Positions 45,034 through 57,100 of a stretch of DNA of 64,000 nucleotides are shown piece by piece. The position numbers and the translations under genes were made by a program. The DNA is taken from NCBI GenBank assembly GCA_026936325.1, contig JAPTHN010000104.1:360001-424000 (forward strand), given 5' to 3'. Position 1 is the first letter of the stretch. Each line of letters starts with the position of its first letter. This stretch comes from Platynereis dumerilii. Taxonomy: Eukaryota; Annelida; Polychaeta; Phyllodocida; Nereididae. The notes below the pieces were generated by a model. It was given only the letters and a program-made list of their open reading frames with translations, was not told the DNA's origin and ran no database searches.

Positions 45034-47389
45034 GTAAATTATTAAACAACTAAGTTCAACCCAAAATAAAGTACGACTACCCCAGCACGAAGGAAGAATC
45101 GGCCACTACTTCTACCTTTTCACACCTTTTGACTACCTCTGAAACACTTCCTACCTTTACCTACTTGAAACTACCTCTAAAACTACATTAAAATCACATT
45201 TAAACAACACCATTTCAAACTCCATCACCCCCTTAGTGTTTGATTTCTTAGATATTGTGCCCCTTTGCCAATTGCAATTGCATTGTCTTGATAGATTTTT
45301 TAGTATGGGCTAAGGTTGTTTTAAGGAGTCAAAGGTAGTTGTAAAGAGATTTTGGGGTGATGAGGCGAAAAGAGGGCAAAATAGGTAAACAGAGGACTTC
45401 TGAAAGAAAATGTTCTTATTTTATTTTGCATTGTACTGTATGAGGACAAACTGAGTTTTAAGAATTATGAAACATGCGCAAACGGGAGTTAACATCTGCA
45501 ATTCTCCATGAACCTACACTGCAGGCCAAAAGTTTGGAAACAGTTGGTTGCTCACCGTTGGATTAGTGCTAGGCAAATTAGCTTGTGGGTGCAAGGATTC
45601 TTATCCAATCAGAAGAAAATATATAATAATAGGAAGTGGGATTGTGTAGGTATTCTCTGTATGAATGCCACACAATTTCATTTGTTGCTCAGAAAAATAC
45701 AGATGAGCCAAAACAAGTGGATGCAACATTCTATTCAGTAACAATGGTGATGGCTTACTCACTTTGAAACACCCCTATTTTTGAAAGCAAAGTTTGAAAT
45801 TTAACTAATGTTGTTTTCCATGATTTACCTTTCATAAACCTCTTCACACTAATATAAGTCGATTTCAACATGATCAATTATGAATCTGAGCACCAAAAAG
45901 CTGTTAAGTGTAACACTGATGTAATGGCAAGCAGCAAACTGTTTCAAACTTTTGGCCGGCAGTGTATATATAAATAATTCTAAGGGCCTGGGGAATAATG
46001 GACCTGGGGAACATAGGACCCCGGTGAACTTAGGTTTATCAATCTCGGTGCTGCTTGGCCGGGAATAGCATTATGCTATTCACCACAGGGCCTGATATTG
46101 AACTCTCCTTTTTCCAGCTCTCCGGTGTACCCAAGCACAAAAAAACTGTTTGAGGAAACATCGGCCGCCATTAGTTTGGCATTAGTCCTGTACATTGGCA
46201 ATGGGCCTGGGTTTTGCGATGTCCTTAACACACTTAATCAGACTAACAACACTGGATTAGCCCAATTGGATCAACATGTGGACCTACAACACTTAGCCCA
46301 ATTGGATCAACATCTGGACATAATCCATGGATTCCGCTACTTTTAAGATACATACCCTCGGATTTATAAGTGTTCTGGAGATCGGAATGTCATCTCCATC
46401 GACTCAGCAATGGTGCAAAATGGCGGTTGCTCCTGGGGATAGTTTTTAAGTGAACGGGGACATCGAAGAGCTGCGTAAATGAGAGTTCCACTATAATGGC
46501 CTATTACGATTTCTAGTTGGTCAGCGTGATAAATTACGAGACAGAATTCCCTATTTTACATGAGATGATTGTGTTTCAGGCCAGAAGACTCTGCCAGGTG
46601 GAAGTGAAGAAGTTCCCCTTCCACAAATACCCTGCCCATGTCCGGGAATTGCACAGCTACGCGTTCAAGCCACTTGCAGTTGCAGTAAGTATGACCTATG
46701 TTGCATCTACATGACATTCTACATCACTAAGTGAATCTTTGCTGAAGTGGTTTACATGTAATGTACTAAAAATTCTTTTTGATTGAGGAGACATTGGTTA
46801 ACAAAAGACAGGAGTCTTTGCCATTTACCCGGACAATTGTATTTTGCAGGAGACATTCATGGACCCTTCGGTGAAGGGGGTTTTCTGGGCAGACGGGTCG
46901 ATCCGTTTTAAGACGAGCAACATGTCGCTTCTCAATGAGAAGAGCATGAAGAGCGATGGCATGGCCGTCTTCACTGGGACGGAGCACTCCGTATTCTCCG
47001 TCACGATGCCCGAGATGTTCGACTACCTGCCCATGGTCCGCGATTCAAAGATGTACGAGTGTTTGATCGCCACGACCGTCCTCATGTACCGGACGGAGAA
47101 GGTCGTGCGAGATATCTTGAAGTGGTGGGTCGTGTGCGCCCTGAGTAAGGAGTGCATCTGGAACAGGGCTTATTCAGGTTGTCCCTTCGCTGCAAACGGT
47201 CGCAACCGCTGGACTGAGTTTGGTTACTGCAGCCGATATGACCAATCAGCGCTCTCCATACTTCTCTACAACGCTTATCTGGACTATGATGACTTCCTCA
47301 CCTATCGAATATGGGGCCCGGGGGCTTTCGGAGACTTCTTGGACATAACTAGGTGGGATTGGACGAACAAACTCAAGCTATGCAGATGA
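44657..47389 (+). CDS. DUF1647-family type II membrane protein (5' end not found)
   Basis: Join of 44657-45033, 46580-46684 and 46850-47389. Junctions are phase 0 and the frame is open for 340 residues to TGA. A hydrophobic stretch near the start (SSLVLLLVFMVSCLLVIA) looks like a signal anchor, placing the bulk in the secretory lumen or outside the cell. The body has the pattern I associate with DUF1647 (PF07801): FVVVSAVSANYFKRL, a KVIIYDLGL motif, then FPFHKYPAHVRELHSYAFKP. A VFWADGSIRF segment recalls metal-binding acidic motifs of glycosyltransferases, but no activity is proven. A preceding exon is likely because the frame is open at the acceptor and the only in-frame ATG (44695) lies inside the anchor. 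A candidate AATAAA is at 47722. Confidence 0.85.
45034..46579. other. DUF1647 gene, first visible intron
   Basis: Contains the MITE at 45517-45964 and a small tandem pair (attggatcaacatgtggac and aattggatcaacatctggac, near 46264 and 46301). No further exon recognised. Confidence 0.6.
45517..45964. mobile_element. Tc1/mariner-type MITE, 448 bp
   Basis: Flanked by TA. The left end cactgcaggccaaaagtttg and right end caaacttttggccggcagtg are near-perfect complements. A related end fragment lies at about 58045-58070. Confidence 0.85.
46580..46684 (+). CDS. DUF1647 gene, middle exon
   Basis: 105 bp, acceptor tgtttcag, donor gtaagt. It encodes ARRLCQVEVKKFPFHKYP and AHVRELHSYAFKPLAVA, the most conserved block of the family. 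Confidence 0.92.
46850..47389 (+). CDS. DUF1647 gene, last exon
   Basis: 540 bp, acceptor attttgcag, ending TGA. It encodes ETFMDPSVKGVFWADGSIRF at the start, a Cys-containing middle (CALSKECIWNRAYSGCPF, FGYCSRYDQSALSILL) and a short C-terminus ending KLKLCR. Coding GC is well above the flanks. Confidence 0.93.
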   Translation, partial: ETFMDPSVKGVFWADGSIRFKTSNMSLLNEKSMKSDGMAVFTGTEHSVFSVTMPEMFDYLPMVRDSKMYECLIATTVLMYRTEKVVRDILKWWVVCALSKECIWNRAYSGCPFAANGRNRWTEFGYCSRYDQSALSILLYNAYLDYDDFLTYRIWGPGAFGDFLDITRWDWTNKLKLCR

Positions 47390-48130
47390 AGCTGGTCTTG
47401 ATTACTTATCAAAAATACATTCATATTTTATATTATTCATGTGACCATGTTATTTATAGACAATTTCATTCGTGAAAGCCTCTTTCTGGTCGACAACACT
47501 TAACCTCGTTGTTACTTTGAATTGATTTCAAAGATGAAAACATTTGATTCTCTTCAATAATGGGATCCATGTTTGTGACACTTGTCATGCGTTTCTGTGA
47601 TTGTCAGTATTCATGTAAATAATCCAATGCCAAATACATGTATTATATATGATAATACGATTTGACTTACTCTTTAATGTCAAATGAACGAAATTGGGCC
47701 AGCCAGAGTAAACCTCATAATAATAAATAAATTTCTTGAGAAGTTGAGGTCATGAAATGGCTGCAACAGCGCTGTTCATAATAGGCAAATATCTTCCTAC
47801 AATTTGATGTATTAAAAGTATCGGCTCTGTGCAATAATTATTACTATGTTAAAATGACATCTGCAGCCATTGATGGCTGAAGCACTCCCCCCCCCGGCAT
47901 CAGGGCAATTGGGATATGATGGCAAGCCTGACCAATATCAGGCCAAATCTGCTGCTCTGGTCACATCCGTAACATGTTAAAATTTCAGGGCAGAATAATG
48001 ACAGCGCCTCCGTGAAAACGGTCATCTTCTACGCCTATGGCAATAGGATAGCAAAACGTAGAAAATATAGTTCATCTGAAAAAGGTATATATGAAAGCCA
48101 TTGATATGTCTGGTGGCAGTGACCGTTTAG
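47390..48130. other. 3' flank of the DUF1647 gene
   Basis: Probable 3' UTR up to a candidate AATAAA at 47722-47727; beyond that unclassified. Confidence 0.45.
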
Positions 48131-48312
48131 TTAGGGGGTGACCATTTGATTTCCTGGGGGTGACGGCCGCAGTATTTTGCAAAGTCACCGAATATCCATT
48201 CCTAAATCAAGCAACGCCTTATTAAGAAATACCCCTGGCAGAAATCATTTATTTCAAGACTGCCCGAAAATAATTTATTTTTTTAACCCAAATTAACTGA
48301 GAAAGAAATTAT
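48131..48312. mobile_element. Part of the GACCATTTAAT MITE family
   Basis: The left end ttagggggtgaccatttgatttcc and interior (aaatcatttatttcaagactgcccgaaaa) match 38209 and 53478. The right end is lost against the next MITE. Confidence 0.65.
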
Positions 48313-48328
48313 TTCCCTTCTCATCTTA

Positions 48329-48537
48329 GGCCGACATAATTGTTTTTTGGCTTTTGGATTTTCTTGAAGCATTTGGCTAGGGTTGGTCGTTAGGATGAAA
48401 AATAAAAATGCTATACTATAACCTTAAGTTTTTATAATGTTATTTGAATAAAAGTTGCTGGCAACATCTTTTTTTTTTTTTTTTTGAAAGAAAATCTGTT
48501 GGGTCGGTTGATCTGAGAAGCTAAAAAGAAGTCTTGC
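48329..48537. mobile_element. TTA-family MITE, third copy
   Basis: Same layout as 20202-20404: TTA-ggccgacataattg at the left, a T18 run, then gtcggttgatctgagaagctaaa. Its outer right end is diverged. Confidence 0.6.
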
Positions 48538-48884
48538 CTTATCTACTTTCCAAACTATTAACCATTCACTGAAGCAGTAAATTACCTTTTTCATTGCTTC
48601 CTCCTTTCAACTTTGGAAGACATTTTGGGGACATTTTATTGCTTAGGCCTATGAACCAATCTTTCAAGCCGAAAACATTACGTGCATACTGGGAAACTAA
48701 GAAGAGAAACTCATTTTGAATGAATCTGCTTTAATAACAATTCAAAAGGGTTAGAAAATTAATAGAATTAAAGGTAAAAGCCAAGCAGTCTATGGAGCAG
48801 AAGCAGCAATTATTATGTCTATCAAAACATTTTACTGTTACCATATATCTGAAGACCACGCAGAATTTGTTGCAGAATATTAAA

Positions 48885-49216
48885 TGCATCAGGGGCAGCA
48901 CCTGATTATAGTTACAACTCTAGAACGGTGAGTAAGGCAAATGGAATCATGAAGGATCCTAGTCATCCCCTTCATAGTGAGATCGAATTATTGTCAAGTG
49001 CCAGAAGGCTGCGAGTTAAGTTTGCCAGAACATCCCGGTACAAAAGATACTTTCGTACCAAAATCCATTGTTATGCTGAATTCTGTAAGTTGAAGACATT
49101 TCCGTATATGCTTGTATACATTTTTTCTCTATTTTCACCTACTGACTGTACCACACAAAAGAATTTCACGTATGTGACCAATATATTATCTGTATCTGTA
49201 TCTGTATCTGTATAAA
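48885..49216 (+). pseudogene. 3' end of a CR1/Jockey-type LINE with (TATCTG)n tail
   Basis: The frame reads DPSHPLHSEIELLSSARRLR and RTSRYKRYF, matching the conserved C-terminus of non-LTR ORF2 proteins (the HPLH.E...LPSGRR...RT.RY..SF pattern). It is followed by a short 3' UTR and a tatctg tail at 49189-49215. Everything upstream of this C-terminus is missing, the usual 5' truncation. Confidence 0.8.
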
Positions 49217-50590
49217 CGATGTAGAAATTGGATTGAATTGAATTGAATGAATTACCAGTCCACTATCAATGAGTACATACACAATTACACATAGGCATCT
49301 GTCTCTGTTCGGGACTGACAAGTGGCAGCAGAATGCTGACAGTCCCTGGAAAATCGAATTAGGTCAAAAATAATTTGATCTGTTTTGGACAGATCACAAG
49401 ATCAGGTCGCACAACAGCTGTCCATATTACTACGCCAAACTACTTTCACAAAGCATGGTTGCTGGCAAAGATCCAGTCCACTGCTTTGAATGAAAATGTT
49501 TGGAAATCATGAGACAAAAAGAAAGGTTTGAAACTTTAGCATAAACTTCACATGTGAAAGGGATGATTTTTACTCATCAGAAGTTTCATGGTATTCAATC
49601 TACTTATGCCATTTAGTGCATGTTAAATTGTGGTCAGAAAAGTGTCCAAAAAGAAAGCTCTCTCACTTATTCATGTGTCCATACAAAGCCAATGTTTTTG
49701 CTTTGCGATATCAAATATGCTAATTTGTATTTATTCTGTTACTTTATGGAGATTTATTAACTGGGACAACAATATAATTTACAATTTCACAACAGCTGTG
49801 TAACACTCAACAAAATGTCTTGTCCATGTCACAAGTGGCCCCCTCTATACTGGCATTATATGTGCGCTACAATGTATACATCCTCCATGATAAAAAATAG
49901 TTCCAACTTAGTATGCAAGGTTTGAATTTTTTGAAAATAAAAGTTAATCAGAAAAATGTCCATGTGAAAACAATTTTAACCTTTTTTTTTTTCATGGAAA
50001 TCAAGCCATCTTGTTGTACAGACCGTCAAAACCAATTCAAAGACTAAATGTGACAGAATTTTTTTTGTTCACAATTTTTATGACGAAAAAAAAAAAATTA
50101 CTTGCCATAACCTAGCTGAAAGTCTGCCCCCCCTTCTAGGAGGGGGGGGGAGCTTGCTGTGAAAAGAAATCCACAACCAGTAATAATTCATTCAATACAG
50201 TAATCAATCTGTTTTCTTACAAAATGATTTGACAATGACTTTTTTTATCTAAAGTAACTCCCAAGAAGCATACCTGTTTATCAAATCATATATTGTCATG
50301 AATAACTTCGAAGGTTTAACCTGAAATATTGTTTGATAAAATGGATTGCGGAATTATATTGTATGATTTAATAATGTGTTTCTTTTTTCTGACTGGCTGC
50401 TTAAAATTCAGTTGCGAGTTAATTTGCATAATTCTATATCCTCAAATAATATTTAACCCGAGGCAAAAAATCATCCAGAATTGACGATGCATAATTAATC
50501 AGCTTTATGTCGCATGGTAATGGCCTCTGAGTATGATAATTAACTATTGAGTATGATAATTATCTGTTGCTATACAAGACAATGAATTTA
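49217..50590. other. Intergenic, nothing recognised
   Basis: AT-rich; a small hairpin of C and G runs at 50128-50150 (gccccccc ttct aggagggggggg). No gene supported. Confidence 0.4.
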
Positions 50591-50599
50591 TAAGATGCC

Positions 50600-51475
50600 C
50601 AGTAACTAGCGTAGCAACAAGCATAGCAACCAACATCTTGGCAACAAGCATAGGAACTGAAGCCATTTGAAACTGAGGAGTGAAGATGGATGCATAAGGA
50701 TTTACTCCTTGAACCAGCATAGCAACACGCATAGCAACCAGCATCTTGGCAACAAACATATATAGCTACTGAAGCCATTTGAAACTGAGGAGTGAAGATG
50801 GATGCATAAGGATTTACTCCCTGAACCAGCATAGCAACACGCATAGCAACCAGCATCTTGGCAACAAACATATATAGCTACTGAAGCCATTTGAAACTGA
50901 GGAGTGAAGATGGATGCATAAGGATTTACTCCCTGAACCAGCATAGCAACACGCATAGCAACCAGCATCTTGGCAACAAACATATATAGCTACTGAAGCC
51001 ATTTGAAACTGAGGAGTGAAGATGGATGCATAAGGATTTACTCCCTGAACCAGCATAGCAACACGCATAGCAACCAGCATCTTGGCAACAAACATATATA
51101 GCTACTGAAGCCATTTGAAACTGAGGAGTGAAGATGGATGCATAAGGATTTACTCCCTGAACCAGCATAGCAACACGCATAGCAACCAGCATCTTGGCAA
51201 CAAGCATATATAGCTACTGAAGCCATTTGAAACTGAGGAGTGAAGATGGATGCATAAGGATCTACTCCCTGGAACTAGCATAGCAACAAGCATTGCAACC
51301 AGCACCTTGGCAACAAACATAATTATATAGCTACTGAAGCCATTTGAAACTGAGTAGTGAAGATGGATACATAAGGATCTACTCCCTGGAACTAGCATAG
51401 CAACAAAGCTTAGCTTCCATCTTGGCAACAAGCATTGCATCTGATGAAGGAAGCATAAGGATTTACTCCTTGGAA
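50600..51475. repeat. 112-bp minisatellite, ~7.5 copies
   Basis: The unit contains gaagccatttgaaactgagg and agcatagcaacacgcatagc. The central five copies are nearly identical and the outer ones diverge. The period is 1 mod 3, so three copies cycle all frames and give a series of false 93-codon frames. Confidence 0.95.
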
Positions 51476-51867
51476 TGCTCTTTTTTGTTGTAAACAAATT
51501 AAAAAGGAAATATTGTGCTTTAACAATCACTAAATTGGAATTTTTAAAGGTACTCAATAACATGATACAATTTGCTAATTATGAATATATTCATGTTTGC
51601 TGCACCACTTCTCCCATCTTATATCTGGATTATTTCTGATCTTTACACAGAAACTTTTTTGACACAAATGCATCTATTCCGGATTCATGTTTAAACGATG
51701 TTTTTTCTGTCTTAAATCTTACTTTATTGATACAAATTTTACAACTGTTTGATTGAATGGCTTGCATTAGGCAGTAAACCTGCATTTTTCAATGTTTTAA
51801 CATGGAACCACTCAAAAGATAGACATTATTCTGATTTAAGCATCCATTTTTCGAAGTGGCAAGAAAA

Positions 51868-51978
51868 ATGATTCTGAAAATTTGTCCGATAATATTGACA
51901 ATAATCGTTGTTGCGACTGTTCAGTTTTACTGCAAAGTTGGGACTCATCTGTTTCGAATGGATACCACAGGACAATGG
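51868..51978 (+). CDS. METTL24-like exon 1
   Basis: ATG at 51868; donor gtgagg. It encodes MILKICPIILTIIVVATVQF and YCKVGTHLFRMDTTGQW: a signal anchor then a short luminal segment. No earlier in-frame ATG is supported. Confidence 0.8.
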
Positions 51979-54154
51979 GTGAGGAAAACACATGCGCCTA
52001 GGTAGAAGTAATAATAAAATAATACATTATCAATTTATCATTCTATGCTAAATTGAATTTCATGAGTGGACTGCAATTGGGAGGAAGCTCCCAGCAGTAA
52101 TTTATCTATGAACGTTAGGCATTTAAATGCTGAAATGGGGAAAACGTTTTGCATCATATTTTTTATAGCAATGGTCTGACCAATGCCCACCACTCCAAAC
52201 GTTACACGTACAAGTTTTGTGCAATATTTCTGCCATATGACTACATTGAGACTGGGACCCGTTGGTCCACTCTTTTTTTGTCAATCAATCGATAACTTCT
52301 TTGACTACAAGAAAATTCTATTTACTGATTGACTTCTTAACATTAACAATATCCTCATGGCAAACCAGTTGTATGATCTCCATTGCACAGTTGTGGAGAA
52401 AAGTAAGGCTTATTAAAAATGATTTTTTGATGTCCAACGTGCCCCAAATCTGGGGGACGTGGGTCGTGGGACATTTAAAAAACATATTGTGGGGAGCTTT
52501 CGACCCGGATTAAAAGTCAAGCAAAGTAGAAAAAAGTACATTTTATTCCCACAAATCACAAGATTGAAGATCCCCCTACTTTAGGAGACATAGCAACAGA
52601 GACTTTCAAAACTCGAAATGGAGGTCACACCCTTCTTTCAATGCTGAAGGAAATTTTTGGCAAAAAGGCTTAAGGGTTGTCAATAAATCTGCACGTTTTA
52701 CTTGAAAAAAAAAAATATATATTTATCAGAGATGGTACAACATGCCCCAAGGTCCAACTTGCCCCGCATTCCCCCATGCTTTTGCAGGATTCGAATCTGA
52801 GTTTCATGTGCTTGAATTATTTTCTTGAGGAGGGGGGGGGGGAGGTCATCGAATGTATACCGTGGTTTGTAATTGTCAAATATATATATTTCTAATATTT
52901 GTTATTTTTTTACACCTTTGCAGCTTCAGTCAGCCACCGTTGAACGTCTTGAGAAGAGGCTGAGTCCAGATGAAGAAATTCCCAAGAACAATTTCAAGAT
53001 AGCTTCCAAGGGAGACGTCGTCAGCTCCAGAATTGAGCACTCTGATCCCTGGATGGGGCTCGATCCAGGTAAGGGACCGTTCAGAATTTATGACTGGGGG
53101 GGTGGGAGTTTTGGCCGAGGGTGTACTAACTTTTCACACATGTTTCAAGGGGGGTACTAATTTTTGACAAGATGCTCAAGGGGGGTAAGACAATTTAACA
53201 AAACATACATGTAACATAACACACATACACTCAGTTTATTCACGCTTTTCTATGTGCAAAAGTCCGCGAATCTGTGTGCGTGACCGTCCACGGGGCACAT
53301 CTATGACAATATATGTGTGTATTGCTTTGTCTGTCCAGGGGGGGGGGTACCAAAAATACACATGAAACCTAGTGGTGGGGTAATAAAAATCAGCATGAAT
53401 CTCAAGGGGGGTATCAATTTTTGACGGGAAGTTCCTGCAAAACTCCCACCCCCCCCCCAGTCATAAATTCTGAACTGTCCCTAAGGGGAGCCGGAGACCA
53501 TTTAATTTCCAGTGGAGGGGGCTTGGAGTTTTCCTAGACGGGAAATAATTCGTTTCACAGTAATGGCTGCCATAGTTATTTATTTCAAGTGCGAAGTCCT
53601 GAATATCTATTCCTAAATAAAGCATCACCTTCTTCAGAAAAACCCCCACAAGAAATTATTCATTTCAAGACTGCCCTGAAAAATTGTATTTATTTCACCA
53701 AAACTGAGCAAGAAATTATTTTAGTTTTTTTTTTAAACTCCCTTGATATTAAATGGTCTCCCCCTAACTTACTGCAGAGTTCAGATAGATAGATAGACGG
53801 ATGGATGGACGGATGAGATAGGTAGATAGATAGATCTTCTTTCTTTTCATTCGCTTTCACTTTCAAGCCTCTAGGCACTGATTTATAATGTCAATGGGAA
53901 GAGAGTGTCAGAATGATTAAACAGGGCCCCAGGGCAGACTCAGCCAGTTGTGAACAGTAATTAGATGAATTCCTAAGTTAGAAGAAGACTTGTTTTAAAA
54001 TGAGGTTAAATCCCAAACTAGAAGACAAATCATAATATAATATATATAATATATATAATTTATATATATAAAAGAATAAGGCCGAAGGTCGTAGGGGTTG
54101 TTCAGGAGCAAGCCAGGCCATTGTTCTCCGTAACAACCCCATCGTCCGTCGGCC

Positions 54155-54197
<43 letters not shown>

Positions 54198-57100
54198 TGT
54201 CAATTTCAGCTGCAGTTGGCGAACAGTGGCCTGGCTTGCTCCTGAACAATCCCTACGTCCTTCGGCCTTTCATAGATCCAGATGACAACATGGCTCACGG
54301 CATGGGCAACAAACCTCGGTATGTGTATGAACTGACAGAGGCTGGGGCCGAGGAACGATTCACACAGTGAGGATAATCTCTATACTATCAAAATTATTAT
54401 TATCTAGTTTTTATTCCTCCAAAAATAGACATATATCATATAGACAGTGGCGTTACTAGGGGGTGTCGAGTGGGGAGGCACCTGGGCGGCACGCGATTGT
54501 CCGGGGGGGGGGGCTCATAATACTAATTGTATATGTTAGCTTTTTTAGGCAAGGTTGAAAAGTTCATAACATCTGGGGAATACAGGGCGATTTTTGGCTA
54601 TTAGTAACTCTCCCATGTAAATTTTAGTCCAATTGGGGGGGGGAGGGTATGGCCTAATACCCCCATCCCCAAATACGCCACTGCACAGCCTTTTCTCTCT
54701 GTCAAACCTTTTTGCCACTACCTTCTTTCTTTCCGCTATGCCGTGGGAGGGGGGGGGCACCATATTGGACCTGTGCCCCCCAGGTGCCCCCCATATGTAC
54801 TTTTCAACCCTGGCTAAAATACACAATTAGTATTATGGATGCCTCCCCAAGAGAATCGCGCCCCCCATGTCCCCCTAGTAAAGCCATTGCCCTTTTGCAA
54901 TCTTTTCTACTTTCCCCTGCTCCAATGGGAATTTCTAATATATATTTTAAACATGATGACACTCATTGGACTTTTTCCGCAGGTTAATTATGGTGAACCA
55001 TATCAACTGCTCCAACAGAGTCAGACTGGGCAATGAAGCAGATGGAGGATGGGAAGTGTGCATTAGCGATCCCTACAAACCCACAGAAAATTGCCTGGTT
55101 TACTCCTTTGGGTAAGTCAATGTTAATTTGTCATGATCCAAAAAAAAATCGATGCCAATTTCCACCAAACATATTAATCATTAACACCTGTATATAGATT
55201 TATGTAGATATAGGTAGATAGATATGGTAAGTGCAGCCCTCTGAGGGACAGTTCAAAATTTATGACGGGGGGGGGGTTGAAGTTTTGCCCGAGGGGGTAC
55301 TAACTTTTCACACACTTTCCAAGGGGGGCGAAACTAATTTTTGTCTAAGAAATGTTAACAAACAAAAATGTTTAAAATCCCGTATATTCAGGTTGACAAC
55401 GCATTTCACCCGCAAAAGTCCGCGAATCTGTTCACCTGACTGTACAAGGGGCACATGTATAACAATATATGTATGTATTGCTTTGAATGTCAAGGGGGGG
55501 GGGGTACTAAAAATACGCATGAAACCTAGGGCTGGGGTACTAAAAATCCGCATAGAACTCAAGGGGGGTATCAATTTTTGACGGGAAGTTCTGGCAAAAC
55601 CATCAAACATTTGTTACGTTTTCCTTCCAGAATTGGAAATGACTTCAGTTTTGATGACGCCATCGCAAAGAAATACGGCTGCCGAGTTCACTCCTTTGAT
55701 CCAACGTAAGCCTATTTTTTTTCACCTTTTTTAGATTACCTACATATGTTTTTTGAAATTTTTACACAGATATCAACTCATAGGTTCATGACAATACATA
55801 ATATCAGTAAAGCCCATCAGGGCATATACACTGTTACAAGGCGCCCATAAGTTGAAAAAAAAACAAAAAAAACTTTCTGTTAAAAAAAAAAATTGGGGAA
55901 AAAATTGTAAAAAAATGTTATGAATTTTTTTTGGAAATAGTACCTAAGGACAAAAAAAAATGTTGCAAAAAAGAAAAAAGTAGCCAGTTGCTTCAGGACA
56001 ATAACACAAGTAGGCCTATACTGCAAAAATTTTTGGGTCGTCGGTCACCCGGACACCTTGTAGCAGGGACCGAGGCATCCATAAAGCTGCCTTTATTATA
56101 GTAAGATATATGATCCTAATTCCCCCAGGACTGAAACGTGACCTTGCAGACACAATATGAGGGCTGAAAATCTGACGATCCCATGCCGAAACTTCTCTTA
56201 AAGGCGCCTGCTAATAATGCTATGCCGGTCCGACGATCGTCACCAATAATCATCACTAAAGGTTTCAATTTCGATCTTCCCGATTCCATTGATGAAAATC
56301 AATTCTCAGAGATGTGCAGAAAATGACTTCATTCAGCTCAAAATAACAGAAATATGCTGTATTTGGTATCGTATTGAAGCTCTTGATGAAATGAAAAACA
56401 CTAAATTGCTTTATCCCATGTCTAGCCAACTTTTGTCCCTCATACTGAGCTTTTCCCTGGTCAATACAGATTGAGAGAGGGAAATACAACAGAAAGAAAC
56501 AGGGATATATATAGTTCAACCAATCAAATTCCTTTGGCTAATTAGCCAGCAGGGATATACTGAAACATAATGAGATCAACAGGGATATACTGGAACTGAC
56601 CAATCAAAAGACAACAGTGCCCCTATATATCATGCTTATTAGCATGTAGATACCAGCATATTTGCTGATTGTTGTGATTTAAGGCAATTAAGTGCTACCA
56701 ATTAAGAGTATTGATTTTTTTGTAGCACAGCTGCATTCACATTGAGTGCTTCAAACTGTTTTACATTGATATAAAATAAAAATATTTACAAAAAAAATAC
56801 ATGGGATAAAAAGGTTATACCATGGGTGGAGGCAGTATATCCCTGGTATAGTCACCCTCGACCCGTATATCCCTCGACCCTTGGGGTCTCGGGATATACT
56901 GGATCTTGGGTGACTATACCAGGGATATACTGCCTCCACCCATGGTATAACCTCATAATATGCGCTGATGATGTTTTCTGTGTGTCAAACTGCTAGCCAT
57001 GGTAGATATTTGACAGGTCAAAAATGTGGTTATATGCCCAAAAATGTACGCCTGTTACGTCTGTGGGTTATGATAAATAAACCTTATCTATAGTTTTCAC

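Noticed and set aside
50544-51563. Overlapping 93-137-codon Cys-rich minus-strand frames
   Set aside because: The 112-bp period cycles through all three frames, so every copy yields the same false frame.
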